Origin: Alcaligenaceae bacterium
Lineage (GTDB): Bacteria > Pseudomonadota > Gammaproteobacteria > Burkholderiales > Burkholderiaceae_B
Assembly: GCA_030538235.1 (NCBI GenBank)
Contig: JAUNUJ010000010.1
Span: 1 to 64,000 of the forward strand
Direction of reading: 5' to 3'
DNA: 64,000 nt
Positions 8,369-16,076 of this stretch are shown here, piece after piece (position 1 is the first letter of the stretch; the number at the start of each line of letters is the position of its first letter). The position numbers were made by a program, and so were the translations under genes. The notes under the pieces were generated by a model. The model saw nothing but the letters and a program-made list of their open reading frames with translations. It ran no database searches and was not told the DNA's origin.

Positions 8369-8884
8369 ATGACTTTGCCACTCATTTCCCCCGACAAAGC
8401 CGCTGCCCTAGTCAAGGACGGCGCTACCCTGATTGATATCCGTTCTGCCGGTGAGTATAGCCATCGCCACATCACTGATTCTCAAAATCAGTCAATCGAT
8501 CAGATGTCTAAAGACTCCCTACCAGCTGAAGGCGTGGTGATTTTTACCTGTCAATCCGGCATGCGTACTCGCACCAATGCCAACAAATTAGCTGCAGCAG
8601 CTCAGAACTGCAAGCAGTTCTATATTCTTGAGGGCGGGGTTGATGGTTGGCAAAAACAAGGTCTGCCGGTAGAGATTGCTGCTAACGCACCTCTAGAGTT
8701 GCAGCGTCAAGTTCAGATTGCGGTTGGTATCTTAGTGATTCTCGGCGTTGTCCTGGGCACTTGGGTCAATCCGGGTTGGTATATCTTAAGCGCCTTTGTC
8801 GGTGCCGGTTTATTGATGGCCGGTGTCACCGGCTTCTGTGGCTTGGCACGTGTACTGATGTTGGCTCCTTGGAATAAGGTATAA
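8369..8884 (+). CDS. Membrane-anchored rhodanese (YgaP-like sulfurtransferase)
   Basis: Residues 1-110 form a rhodanese domain with the active-site loop CQSGMRT (about residues 65-71), in which the cysteine carries the persulfide. Residues from about 115 form a two-helix membrane domain ending GFCGLARVLMLAPWNK, closely like the C-terminus of E. coli YgaP. The predicted role is transfer or detoxification of sulfane sulfur at the inner membrane. It starts 37 bp after the BigR-like regulator and is probably under its control. Length 171 aa, as in the family. Confidence 0.9.
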   Translation: MTLPLISPDKAAALVKDGATLIDIRSAGEYSHRHITDSQNQSIDQMSKDSLPAEGVVIFTCQSGMRTRTNANKLAAAAQNCKQFYILEGGVDGWQKQGLPVEIAANAPLELQRQVQIAVGILVILGVVLGTWVNPGWYILSAFVGAGLLMAGVTGFCGLARVLMLAPWNKV

Positions 8885-8982
8885 GCTCAAGGATTACTGC
8901 TTAGTCGCAAGCTACTACGCAATAGCTTATACTGATGATAAGTAATTACTAAATTGTTCTTCAACCACAAAGAGGATATGTT

Positions 8983-9165
8983 ATGAACAAAAATATTGGT
9001 AGTACAGACCGTTGGATTCGTATATTTGTCGGTGTTGTTTTAATCGCCTTAACCCTAACCGGCACCATTGGTGTTTGGGGTTGGATTGGTATTATCCCAT
9101 TGGCAACTGCATTAATTAACTTCTGCCCTCTTTATCGCATCCTAGGTTTCAGAACTAATAAATAG
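8983..9165 (+). CDS. DUF2892 family small membrane protein
   Basis: This 60-aa protein has a start like many DUF2892 proteins (NIGSTDRWIRIFVGV), two hydrophobic helices and the ending INFCPLYRILGFRTNK with its conserved cysteine. The same fold forms the membrane domain of the upstream YgaP-like rhodanese. GAGG lies 8 bases before the ATG. Its function is not known; the conserved cysteine and the neighbours suggest a part in sulfur handling. A strong terminator follows, closing the three-gene unit. Confidence 0.85.
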   Translation: MNKNIGSTDRWIRIFVGVVLIALTLTGTIGVWGWIGIIPLATALINFCPLYRILGFRTNK

Positions 9166-9187
9166 TCTAACGCTTATTGCTTTACAA

Positions 9188-9222
9188 GCCCGAGTATGAT
9201 CTTTATCGTACTCGGGTTTTTG
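9188..9222 (+). terminator. Intrinsic terminator of the sulfur cassette
   Basis: CCCGAGTATGAT pairs with ATCGTACTCGGG (one G-U pair) around a CTTT loop and is followed by five T. Confidence 0.9.
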
Positions 9223-9364
9223 CATTTTAATGGGCGAATCTTTGCTTATGCTACGTTTTGGAACAACAAAATTCCCTCCGTGGGGCGAGTTTAAAACACA
9301 GCTTTCTTAGCTTACGCTATGATTCAAGCTTTACAAATTGAATTAGATTCCTGCGGAGAATTTC

Positions 9365-10708
9365 ATGAATGCTGTTGTCATCGCCGTTCTTATTATGCTG
9401 GTCTTATCGCTTGCGCGAGTCCACGTTGTATTAAGTTTATTAGTTGGCGCCCTCTCCGGTGGTTTACTTGCCGGACTTGGGCTCAAAGAAACCCTGGAGG
9501 CCTTTCAAACGGGTCTTGCCAACGGCGCCCAAATTGCTCTGTCTTATGTGATGCTCGGCGCCTTTGCCATGGCTATTGCCTACTCCGGTCTACCCCGCAC
9601 AATTGCTAACAGCATCATCAAGCGCCTAGACGGTGCCCAAAACAAAGGCACTCGCATCAAATGGATTTTAATCGGCGTCTTGGTTGTGATGGGCATTATG
9701 AGCCAAAACCTGGTACCTATTCATATTGCCTTTATTCCGTTGATTATTCCACCACTTATCGTGGTTTTTAATCGCTTAAACATTGATCGTCGTGCCATTG
9801 CTTGTGTCCTGACCTTTGGCCTTGTAACCACCTATATGTACCTACCCTACGGTTTTGGGGATATCTTCTTAAATCAAATACTTTTGGGCAACATCAACAA
9901 AGCGGGGATGGATACCGGCGAACTTGACGTCATGGGAGTCATGACAATCCCCGCAATTGGTATGGTGATTGGTTTATTAATCGCTTTATTTATCAGCTAC
10001 CGCAAGCCCAGACACTATGAAAACAAAGCGATCAGCAGTGCCGATACGACTCATGACGCTGAGAGTAATAGCAACGGCAATGGCAAAAGTCAGAACTATA
10101 ACAATCTGGTAGCGTTAATTGCTATTGTCGGTTCCTTTGCCATTCAGCTAAGCACCGGTTCTTTATTACTTGGTGCCATGATTGGTTTTACGCTTTTTAT
10201 GGCTTTTGGCGTGATTCGTTGGCGCGAGGCCGATGCGGTGTTCAATGACGGGCTACGCATGATGGCGATGATTGGTTTTATTATGATTTCAGCCCAAGGT
10301 TTTGCTGAGGTGATGAAATCCACCGGTGAGATTGATACCTTGGTTAATGCCTCGGCCGAGTTATTTGCCGGCAGTAAAGGCATGGCGGCAATGGCAATGC
10401 TGATGGTCGGTTTACTAGTGACCATGGGTATCGGGAGCTCTTTCTCCACCCTACCGATCATCGCTTCAATCTATGTACCTATTTGCATGACCATGGGCTT
10501 CTCAACGGCTGCGACAGTGGCTCTAATCGGTACTGCCGGTGCCTTGGGTGATGCCGGTTCACCGGCCTCAGACTCTACTCTTGGACCTACCATGGGTTTA
10601 AATGTGGACGGTCAACATAACCATATTTACGATTCGGTGATCCCTACCTTCATCCACTACAATATCCCCTTATTAGTATTTGGTTGGATTGCAGCCATGG
10701 TACTTTAA
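9365..10708 (+). CDS. Na+/H+ antiporter family transporter
   Basis: This is a 447-aa inner-membrane protein with about eleven hydrophobic segments. The N-terminus (residues 20-45, with the motif GGLLAGLGLKETLEAF) matches the N-terminal domain of the Na+/H+ antiporter family that includes YuiF. The C-terminal half has the family sequence GDAGSPASDSTLGPT. A hydrophilic linker rich in Ser and Asn (about residues 222-243) separates the halves. GGAGA lies 7 bases before the ATG. The gene appears to be transcribed alone. The transported ion is inferred from family; a carboxylate or amino acid substrate cannot be excluded. Confidence 0.8.
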   Translation: MNAVVIAVLIMLVLSLARVHVVLSLLVGALSGGLLAGLGLKETLEAFQTGLANGAQIALSYVMLGAFAMAIAYSGLPRTIANSIIKRLDGAQNKGTRIKWILIGVLVVMGIMSQNLVPIHIAFIPLIIPPLIVVFNRLNIDRRAIACVLTFGLVTTYMYLPYGFGDIFLNQILLGNINKAGMDTGELDVMGVMTIPAIGMVIGLLIALFISYRKPRHYENKAISSADTTHDAESNSNGNGKSQNYNNLVALIAIVGSFAIQLSTGSLLLGAMIGFTLFMAFGVIRWREADAVFNDGLRMMAMIGFIMISAQGFAEVMKSTGEIDTLVNASAELFAGSKGMAAMAMLMVGLLVTMGIGSSFSTLPIIASIYVPICMTMGFSTAATVALIGTAGALGDAGSPASDSTLGPTMGLNVDGQHNHIYDSVIPTFIHYNIPLLVFGWIAAMVL

Positions 10709-10792
10709 GCTTTACAATAAGCTTATTGCGTTATGACCGCTTAAATAACAACTGCAAGCGGTCATTATTTAGCTACTAATCGGAGAGTATCG

Positions 10793-11101
10793 ATGAGTTA
10801 TATTTTGCAAGTTGACTTCCCTTTTGATGGGCCGTGGGAGTCTGCGATGGTGACCGCCATGCAGGAATTAGCCGCCTCAATAAATCAAGAGCCAGGTTTT
10901 GTCTGGAAAATCTGGACCGAAAATCAACAAGATAAGCAGGCTGGTGGTGTCTATCTTTTTGATAGTCGCCATAATGCTCAGAAATATCTGGAAAAGCATG
11001 CCGCTCGCCTTGAAGCCGCCGGAATCAAGGCGATACGTGGTCGAATTTTCGCAATTAATGATGAGTTATCCGCCTTAAATAAAGCTCCTTTATCATTATA
11101 A
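10793..11101 (+). CDS. YdhR-like putative monooxygenase
   Basis: This is a 102-aa protein of the dimeric alpha-beta barrel superfamily. The pattern EPGFVWKIWTEN near residue 35, then GGVYLFDSRHNAQKYLEKH and the closing segment GRIFAINDELS follow the E. coli YdhR family. These proteins are annotated as monooxygenases, but their substrates are unknown. A GGAGAG ribosome-binding site precedes the ATG. It lies 85 bp after the antiporter gene and is followed by a terminator. Confidence 0.8.
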   Translation: MSYILQVDFPFDGPWESAMVTAMQELAASINQEPGFVWKIWTENQQDKQAGGVYLFDSRHNAQKYLEKHAARLEAAGIKAIRGRIFAINDELSALNKAPLSL

Positions 11102-11128
11102 AAATAGCGCAATCGGTGACAACTACAA

Positions 11129-11165
11129 ACAAGCCCCTAAATTAATTTTTAGGGGCTTGTTTTAT
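11129..11165 (+). terminator. Intrinsic terminator between the ydhR-like gene and metF
   Basis: ACAAGCCCCTAA (11129-11140) pairs perfectly with TTAGGGGCTTGT (11149-11160), followed by TTTT. It serves the plus-strand gene. The reverse direction has a weaker T-run but may also stop metF transcripts. Confidence 0.85.
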
Positions 11166-11193
11166 TATTTAAGCTTAAATTAATTCAATGGAA

Positions 11194-12048
11194 CTATTTA
11201 GCTTCAAGTTCGCGCCAGATTTTTAACACCGGCTCCGCCTGATTTAAGGTATAGAAATGAATACCGGGCGCACCACCGCTACGTAGTTCGTCACATAGCT
11301 TAGTAACCACCTCATGACCAAAGGCTCGGATCGATTGAAGATCATCACCATAGCTCTCGAGTCGCATAGCAATCCAGCGGGGGATTTCGGCACCACACAT
11401 TTTTGAAAAGCGAGCGAGCTGGGTGTAATTAGTAATTGGCATAATACCCGCCACAATTGGAATTGTGACACCTTTACTCTGCACTCGATCCAGAAAATCC
11501 CAATAAGCATCGGCATTATAAAAGTACTGAGTAATCGCTAGATCAGCGCCGGCCTTTACTTTGTCCACAAAGTGGTCAATATCCTCGTCAAAGCTAGCGG
11601 CCTGAGGATGCATCTCGGGATAAGCGGCCACTTTGATAGTAAACCAGTCACCCGAATGCTCTCTAATCAAACGTACAAGATCAACGGCATAGCGCAAAGG
11701 CGAATCAGACAAACCCATGCCGGAAGGTAAATCACCGCGGAGAGCGACGATTTTACGAACCCCCTTGTCTTTGTAGTAGTCCAGGATATCGACAATCTCT
11801 GCTGGTTGACTGCCTACACAAGCCAAGTGTGGCACAGCCTCACAACCCAATGAAGAGACCATTTGTATGGTCTCTTCAGTGCCGCTGCGAGTCGAACCAC
11901 CGGCGCCATAAGTGACACTAATATAGGCCGGATCAATCTCTAGCAACTGCTTGGTCGTCCCCACCAGTCGCTCACGCCCTGCTTGCTCTCTAGGAGGAAA
12001 GTACTCCAGACTGAAAAAGCGTGTATCTGCTCTCTCCAAGTTACTCAT
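11194..12048 (-). CDS. metF: Methylenetetrahydrofolate reductase
   Basis: This FAD enzyme reduces 5,10-methylene-THF to 5-methyl-THF, the methyl donor for methionine synthesis. It begins FFSLEYFPPRE, with the catalytic Glu of the family, and carries the SVTYGAGGSTRSGT motif near residue 45 and ITQYFYNADAYWDF near 180. The frame is open upstream to 12129 inside the next gene. The ATG at 12048 (284 aa) gives the normal family length and lies just after the stop of that gene, so it is preferred. It is the last gene of the metK-ahcY-metF methyl-cycle block. Confidence 0.93.
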   Translation of the reverse strand: MSNLERADTRFFSLEYFPPREQAGRERLVGTTKQLLEIDPAYISVTYGAGGSTRSGTEETIQMVSSLGCEAVPHLACVGSQPAEIVDILDYYKDKGVRKIVALRGDLPSGMGLSDSPLRYAVDLVRLIREHSGDWFTIKVAAYPEMHPQAASFDEDIDHFVDKVKAGADLAITQYFYNADAYWDFLDRVQSKGVTIPIVAGIMPITNYTQLARFSKMCGAEIPRWIAMRLESYGDDLQSIRAFGHEVVTKLCDELRSGGAPGIHFYTLNQAEPVLKIWRELEAK

Positions 12049-12053
12049 ATTAT

Positions 12054-12392
12054 TTATCTCATGAAAACATAACTGAGGATAGAAGAAAAAATGGAATACA
12101 AAATAGGTGCTAAGAAAAAGGCTACCCAACCTTTGACATCAAAGCCTCTTAAGAGCTTACTGACCAACCAGAATAAAAAAGCATTAATTACCAGCAAGAA
12201 TAGACCCAGAGTCAAAATCGTGACCGGAATCGTCAAAATCACCAGAATCGGTTTGATCACTGTATTAACCAAAGCCAATACTGCTGCAGCAATAAAGGCA
12301 GAGAGATAATTCTCGACGTGTACGCCCTTTAGTAAGTAGGCGACCGCCATCAAAGCAAAGCCATTTAACAACCAAACAATTAAGAAATCCAT
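12054..12392 (-). CDS. Phage holin family IV-like small membrane protein (copy 2)
   Basis: This is a 112-aa protein made almost wholly of four hydrophobic helices, with the family pattern ALVNTVIKPILVILTIPVTILTLGLFLLVINA. Despite the family name such proteins are common on chromosomes outside prophages. It is a tandem paralogue of the next gene upstream, sharing most of the core segment. The stop codon lies 5 bp before the metF start, so it is probably in one transcript with ahcY and metF. Its role is unknown. Confidence 0.85.
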   Translation of the reverse strand: MDFLIVWLLNGFALMAVAYLLKGVHVENYLSAFIAAAVLALVNTVIKPILVILTIPVTILTLGLFLLVINAFLFWLVSKLLRGFDVKGWVAFFLAPILYSIFSSILSYVFMR

Positions 12393-12406
12393 AACTTTCT
12401 CCTATC

Positions 12407-12748
12407 CTATAATCTAATCAAGACACTTGTCATGATGTAGGTAATAACTGAATAAATCACTGCTCCAATTAAGGCCCAGCCAAAACCATCCACCTGAAAG
12501 TCTTTTAAAATACTGCCAACAAACCAAAACAATAACGCATTAATCACCAGGAGGAATAAACCCAAAGTCAAAACAGTCACGGGAATGGTCAAGACGACCA
12601 AGATAGGCTTCACAAGGGTATTAACCAGACCAAGCACTAAGGCTGCAATCAGAGCAGAACCAAAGCCGGCTACATGCACACCCGATAGTAAATAGCCCAC
12701 CAAAATCAATGCCAGAGCGTTAATAATCCAAGCAATGATAATTCCCAT
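12407..12748 (-). CDS. Phage holin family IV-like small membrane protein (copy 1)
   Basis: This 113-aa protein has four predicted membrane helices and is closely similar to the gene that follows 14 bp downstream. Both contain NTxxKPILVxLTIPVT and the GLFLLVINA helix, so they arose by tandem duplication. It lies 66 bp after ahcY. A single such gene between ahcY and metF is a recurring betaproteobacterial arrangement (my recollection); the doubling is the distinctive feature here. No lysis genes are near. Confidence 0.85.
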   Translation of the reverse strand: MGIIIAWIINALALILVGYLLSGVHVAGFGSALIAALVLGLVNTLVKPILVVLTIPVTVLTLGLFLLVINALLFWFVGSILKDFQVDGFGWALIGAVIYSVITYIMTSVLIRL

Positions 12749-12814
12749 GGCGTTCTCCTACGATGATTTAATTGTCATTAGTATGGACAGTTTAGACAAA
12801 TATTTCTTATACGA

Positions 12815-14245
12815 TTAGTAACGATAGTGATTAGGCTTATAAGGACCGTCAACCTGTACACCAATGTAATCCGCTTGTGCTTGGCTTAAAGTGGTTAAGT
12901 TAACGCCGAGTTTTTGTAAGTGTAGACGAGCCACTTTTTCATCTAAATGCTTAGGCAACACATAGACTTGGCCATTTTCATACTTATCACCATGGCAGAA
13001 CAGCTCGATTTGCGCGATAGTCTGATTGGTAAATGAAGCCGACATCACAAAGGATGGGTGACCGGTCGCACAACCTAAGTTCACTAAGCGGCCCTGTGCT
13101 AATAAGATGATGCGCTTACCGTCAGGGAAAATAATATGATCAACTTGTGGTTTAATTTCTTCCCACTCAAGTGACTCTAAGCTGGCAACATCAATTTCAT
13201 TGTCGAAGTGTCCGATGTTACAAACAATGGCTTCGTTTTTCATCTGATCCATGTGGTCACGAGTAATCACATGGTAGTTGCCGGTGGCGGTAACAAAGAT
13301 ATCGGCTTGAGAAGCAGCCTCTTCCATAGTCACGACCTTATAGCCTTCCATCGAGGCTTGTAGGGCACAAATCGGATCGATCTCGGTGACCCAAACTTGA
13401 GCACGTAGCGCTTGTAAGGCTTGAGCACAACCCTTGCCCACATCACCAAAACCGACAACAACAGCGATCTTGCCGGCAATCATCACGTCAGTTGCACGCT
13501 TGATACCGTCAACTAAAGACTCGCGGCATCCGTAGAGGTTGTCGAATTTAGATTTGGTAACTGAGTCATTAACGTTAATTGCAGGGAATTGCAACTCGCC
13601 TTTTTTAGACATTTGATAGAGACGATTAACGCCGGTGGTGGTTTCTTCGGTGACACCCTTGATTTGGGCTAAACGGACTGAATACCAAGTGCTGTCTTCG
13701 GCAAGTTTCTTTTTAATTGAAGCAAACAGTGCTTTTTCTTCCTCGCTACCCGGATTAGCAAGGACGGAAGGATCTTTTTCAGCGTTGGCACCCAAGTGTA
13801 ATAACAAGGTTGCATCGCCACCATCGTCCAGAATCATATTGGCTTGCTCATCGGCGCTACCGGGCCAGTCAAAGATTTCGTGACAATACTCCCAATACTC
13901 ATCTAGGGTTTCACCCTTAACTGCAAACACAGGGATATTTTCGGCAGCAATGGCAGCAGCTGCATGGTCCTGTGTTGAGAAAATATTACATGAAGCCCAA
14001 CGCACTTCAGCACCTAAGGCAACTAGGGTTTCGATTAAAACGCCGGTCTGAATGGTCATGTGTAGACTACCGGCGATACGCGCGCCTTTTAAAGGTTGGC
14101 TTGCGGCATACTCTTCACGCGTAGCCATCAGGCCAGGCATTTCGGTTTCAGCGATAGATAATTCACGACGACCCCAATCAGCTAAAGAGATGTCTTTAAT
14201 CACGTAATCTTGGGTTTTGATATCTTTACTAAGATTATCGGCCAT
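12815..14245 (-). CDS. ahcY: S-adenosylhomocysteinase
   Basis: This NAD-dependent enzyme splits S-adenosylhomocysteine (SAH) into homocysteine and adenosine, removing the inhibitory product of methyltransferases. The N-terminal substrate domain shows [16 protein letters not shown] (about residues 59-74) and [14 protein letters not shown]. The cofactor domain has [13 protein letters not shown]. The C-terminus ends [11 protein letters not shown], the conserved tail contacting the neighbouring subunit. 476 aa matches the long bacterial form. The SAH riboswitch upstream shows that it is switched on when its substrate builds up. Confidence 0.96.
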   Translation of the reverse strand: MADNLSKDIKTQDYVIKDISLADWGRRELSIAETEMPGLMATREEYAASQPLKGARIAGSLHMTIQTGVLIETLVALGAEVRWASCNIFSTQDHAAAAIAAENIPVFAVKGETLDEYWEYCHEIFDWPGSADEQANMILDDGGDATLLLHLGANAEKDPSVLANPGSEEEKALFASIKKKLAEDSTWYSVRLAQIKGVTEETTTGVNRLYQMSKKGELQFPAINVNDSVTKSKFDNLYGCRESLVDGIKRATDVMIAGKIAVVVGFGDVGKGCAQALQALRAQVWVTEIDPICALQASMEGYKVVTMEEAASQADIFVTATGNYHVITRDHMDQMKNEAIVCNIGHFDNEIDVASLESLEWEEIKPQVDHIIFPDGKRIILLAQGRLVNLGCATGHPSFVMSASFTNQTIAQIELFCHGDKYENGQVYVLPKHLDEKVARLHLQKLGVNLTTLSQAQADYIGVQVDGPYKPNHYRY

Positions 14246-14301
14246 TTAATACTCCTAAGTATTTTTTAAAATTACTATAAACTTTGGGAGTTAGTAGACA
14301 C

Positions 14302-14341
14302 AAAAAAGCCCACCAACTCAGAATTTAGAGATATGGTGAGC
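14302..14341 (-). terminator. Riboswitch-controlled terminator before ahcY
   Basis: On the minus strand GCTCACC (14341-14335) pairs with GGTGGGC (14314-14308), followed by six T. GCTCACC overlaps the 3' part of the SAH riboswitch that enters its pseudoknot, so folding of the aptamer and formation of this terminator exclude each other. This gives an SAH-on switch. Confidence 0.85.
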
Positions 14342-14411
14342 GCCGTTATAAATAACATGAACACTTAACGAGCCTGGCAGATATAGAAATCTGTCGCAAC
14401 GCCCCTCGTTA
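14335..14411 (-). ncRNA. SAH riboswitch
   Basis: The minus strand carries the SAH aptamer consensus: GAGGGGCGTTGCGAC (14407-14393), a short hairpin CAGAT/ATCTG, CCAGGCTCGTT (14377-14367) and AACGGCGCTCACC at the 3' end. TAACGAG pairs with CTCGTTA to close the main helix. GGGCG of the first block can pair with CGCTC at the 3' end as the pseudoknot. It lies 90 bp upstream of ahcY, its classic target. Binding of SAH would hold the 3' segment and stop the terminator from forming. Confidence 0.93.
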
Positions 14412-14427
14412 GCGGAAGATGTTGATA

Positions 14428-14433
14428 AGTATA
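14428..14433 (-). promoter_or_regulatory. Probable -10 of the ahcY promoter
   Basis: On the minus strand TATACT lies about 17 bases before the first base of the SAH aptamer, which fits a start site near 14421. No good -35 is seen: TTGTCT lies only 14 bases upstream, inside the palindrome. Confidence 0.35.
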
Positions 14434-14466
14434 GCATAAGGCTTTTTAGACAAAAAGCCTTATGCT
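14433..14466 (-). terminator. Perfect 15-bp hairpin after metK
   Basis: AGCATAAGGCTTTTT pairs perfectly with AAAAAGCCTTATGCT around four bases. It starts 38 bases after the metK stop. No T-run follows the full hairpin, but the T-run within it could act with a shorter stem. It separates metK transcription from the riboswitch-controlled ahcY unit. Confidence 0.5.
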
Positions 14467-14504
14467 AAAAATCAAGCTTAGAACCTCTCGATACTAATTA
14501 AAAC

Positions 14505-15668
14505 CTAAAGCTCTGCCTTGAGTGCAGGCACTCGGTCCAGAGCTTCCCAAGTGAACTCGGGCTCATTGCGACCGAAGTGACCGTAGGCAGCAGTTTTGAA
14601 GTAAATCGGTCTTAAGAGATCAAGCATTTCGACTATACCACGCGGTCTTAAGTCAAAGTGCTTACGTACTAAATTAGCAATCTCATCGTCGGGCATCACA
14701 CCGGTACCCTTGGTGTACACCGTGATATTGATGGGTTCAGCAATACCGATAGCGTAACTGACTTGCACTTCACATTGTCGTGCCAGACCGGCAGCCACAA
14801 TATTTTTAGCAACGTAGCGTGCGGCATAGGCTGCAGAACGATCTACTTTTGATGGGTCCTTGCCGGAGAAAGCGCCCCCACCGTGAGGACAAGCACCGCC
14901 ATAGGTATCGACAATAATTTTACGACCAGTCAGACCAGCATCACCTTGGGGACCACCAATAACAAACTTACCGGTTGGGTTCACAATGTATTTGGTGTTG
15001 TCAGAAATTAGCTCAGCCGGGATGCTCGGTAAAATAATATCACTTTTTACTAACTCTTTAAGCTCAGCTTGGCTGATATCTGGATGGTGCTGAGTAGACA
15101 CCAATACTGTATCAACCTCGACAGGCTTACCGTCAACATAACGGAATGTAACCTGAGCCTTGGCATCAGGACGCAACCATGGCAGACGACCGTCTTTGCG
15201 AAGTTCGCTTTGACGCTGCATGATACGATGAGCATACCAAATTGGTGCCGGTAATAAATCAGCCGTTTCATCGCAGGCATAACCGAACATCAAACCCTGG
15301 TCACCTGCACCTTGGTCGAGGATGTTTTCCTGTGTACGATCAACTCCCTGAGCAATATCAGGAGACTGTTTGTCGTAGGCCACTAAAACGGCGCATGTTT
15401 TGTAATCGATGCCGTATTCGGGGTTGTCGTAACCGATACGCTTTAGGGTGTCACGAGCAACTGCTTGATAATCAACATTGGCCGTGGTGGTAATCTCACC
15501 CGCCAGAACAACTAAACCGGTGCTGCAAAGCGTTTCTGCCGCCACACGTGCATTTGGATCCTGTTCAAGAATGGCATCAAGCACTGCATCAGAAATTTGG
15601 TCGGCAACTTTGTCCGGATGACCTTCAGAAACTGACTCTGAAGTAAATAAGAAATCGTTATGCGCCAT
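14505..15668 (-). CDS. metK: S-adenosylmethionine synthetase
   Basis: The enzyme makes SAM from methionine and ATP. Visible motifs are [20 protein letters not shown] at the N-terminus with the ATP-binding His, [12 protein letters not shown] near 118-129, [21 protein letters not shown] and the P-loop-like [19 protein letters not shown]. The frame stays open a further 79 codons upstream, but that stretch has no family similarity. ATG at 15668 gives 387 aa, the usual size. With ahcY and metF it forms the methyl-cycle block. Its promoter region is shared back-to-back with nirK. Confidence 0.95.
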   Translation of the reverse strand: MAHNDFLFTSESVSEGHPDKVADQISDAVLDAILEQDPNARVAAETLCSTGLVVLAGEITTTANVDYQAVARDTLKRIGYDNPEYGIDYKTCAVLVAYDKQSPDIAQGVDRTQENILDQGAGDQGLMFGYACDETADLLPAPIWYAHRIMQRQSELRKDGRLPWLRPDAKAQVTFRYVDGKPVEVDTVLVSTQHHPDISQAELKELVKSDIILPSIPAELISDNTKYIVNPTGKFVIGGPQGDAGLTGRKIIVDTYGGACPHGGGAFSGKDPSKVDRSAAYAARYVAKNIVAAGLARQCEVQVSYAIGIAEPINITVYTKGTGVMPDDEIANLVRKHFDLRPRGIVEMLDLLRPIYFKTAAYGHFGRNEPEFTWEALDRVPALKAEL

Positions 15669-15843
15669 TTTAACTAGCGTCCTATCTATTTTTATGAAAT
15701 TAAGGAAATTTAATTCAGTATTGTATACCAATTGCTCAAGTTTTAGCGCCCGGAACACCGGTAATGCTCTTTTCTTGAATTCATTAAAGAACTTGACTGA
15801 ATAAAAATCACAATTAAAAAGTTCACCTAAAAAATGACTAACA

Positions 15844-15857
15844 TTGACCTGAATCAA
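15844..15857. promoter_or_regulatory. FNR-like site upstream of nirK
   Basis: TTGACCTGAATCAA matches the FNR consensus TTGAT-N4-ATCAA at nine of ten defined positions. If CATAAT at 15903-15908 is the nirK -10, the site is centred about 64 bp before the start, near a known class I position. Activation of nitrite reductase by FNR under low oxygen is well established in related bacteria. Confidence 0.55.
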
Positions 15858-15912
15858 ACAAATAGTAATATTCAGCTTGCAGTCAGTAGGGTTTTTCCCT
15901 ACCATAATACAA

Positions 15913-15935
15913 AAGATGTATATTCAATATATCTT
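15913..15935. promoter_or_regulatory. NsrR-like operator upstream of nirK
   Basis: AAGATGTATAT-T-CAATATATCTT fits the 11-1-11 NsrR palindrome (half-site AAGATGYATTT), with one mismatch in the left half and two in the right. It overlaps the likely transcription start of nirK, so the NO-sensing repressor NsrR would block nirK until NO is present, as known for Neisseria aniA. No nsrR gene is in the window. Confidence 0.55.
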
Positions 15936-16076
15936 TGATATGCGATATATTTATTAAATACATAGTTAACAACAGTTTAAATATGTATAAATCATAGCAA
16001 GGCAGATTTTACTCACCGCAGTTTAGGTGAAAACATAGTAGTACACAACAATAACTCCCTTATTGAGGAACACGTT

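Larger units (their letters stand above)
15669..16076. promoter_or_regulatory. Divergent regulatory region metK / nirK
   Basis: This 408-bp gene-free region contains an FNR-like site, a hairpin GTAGGG-TTTTT-CCCTAC (15886-15902), a CATAAT -10-like element (15903-15908) and an NsrR-like operator. All lie on the nirK side or are undirected. The metK promoter must lie in the left part but I could not identify it. GAGGAACACGTT gives the nirK ribosome-binding site. Confidence 0.5.

Noticed and set aside
12054-12748. Prophage lysis module (holin-named genes)
   Set aside because: No endolysin, structural or integrase genes are near, and the genes lie within a core metabolic operon.
15669-15905. 79-codon N-terminal extension of metK
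   Set aside because: It is an accidental open frame across the promoter region. The ATG at 15668 gives the exact family start and length.
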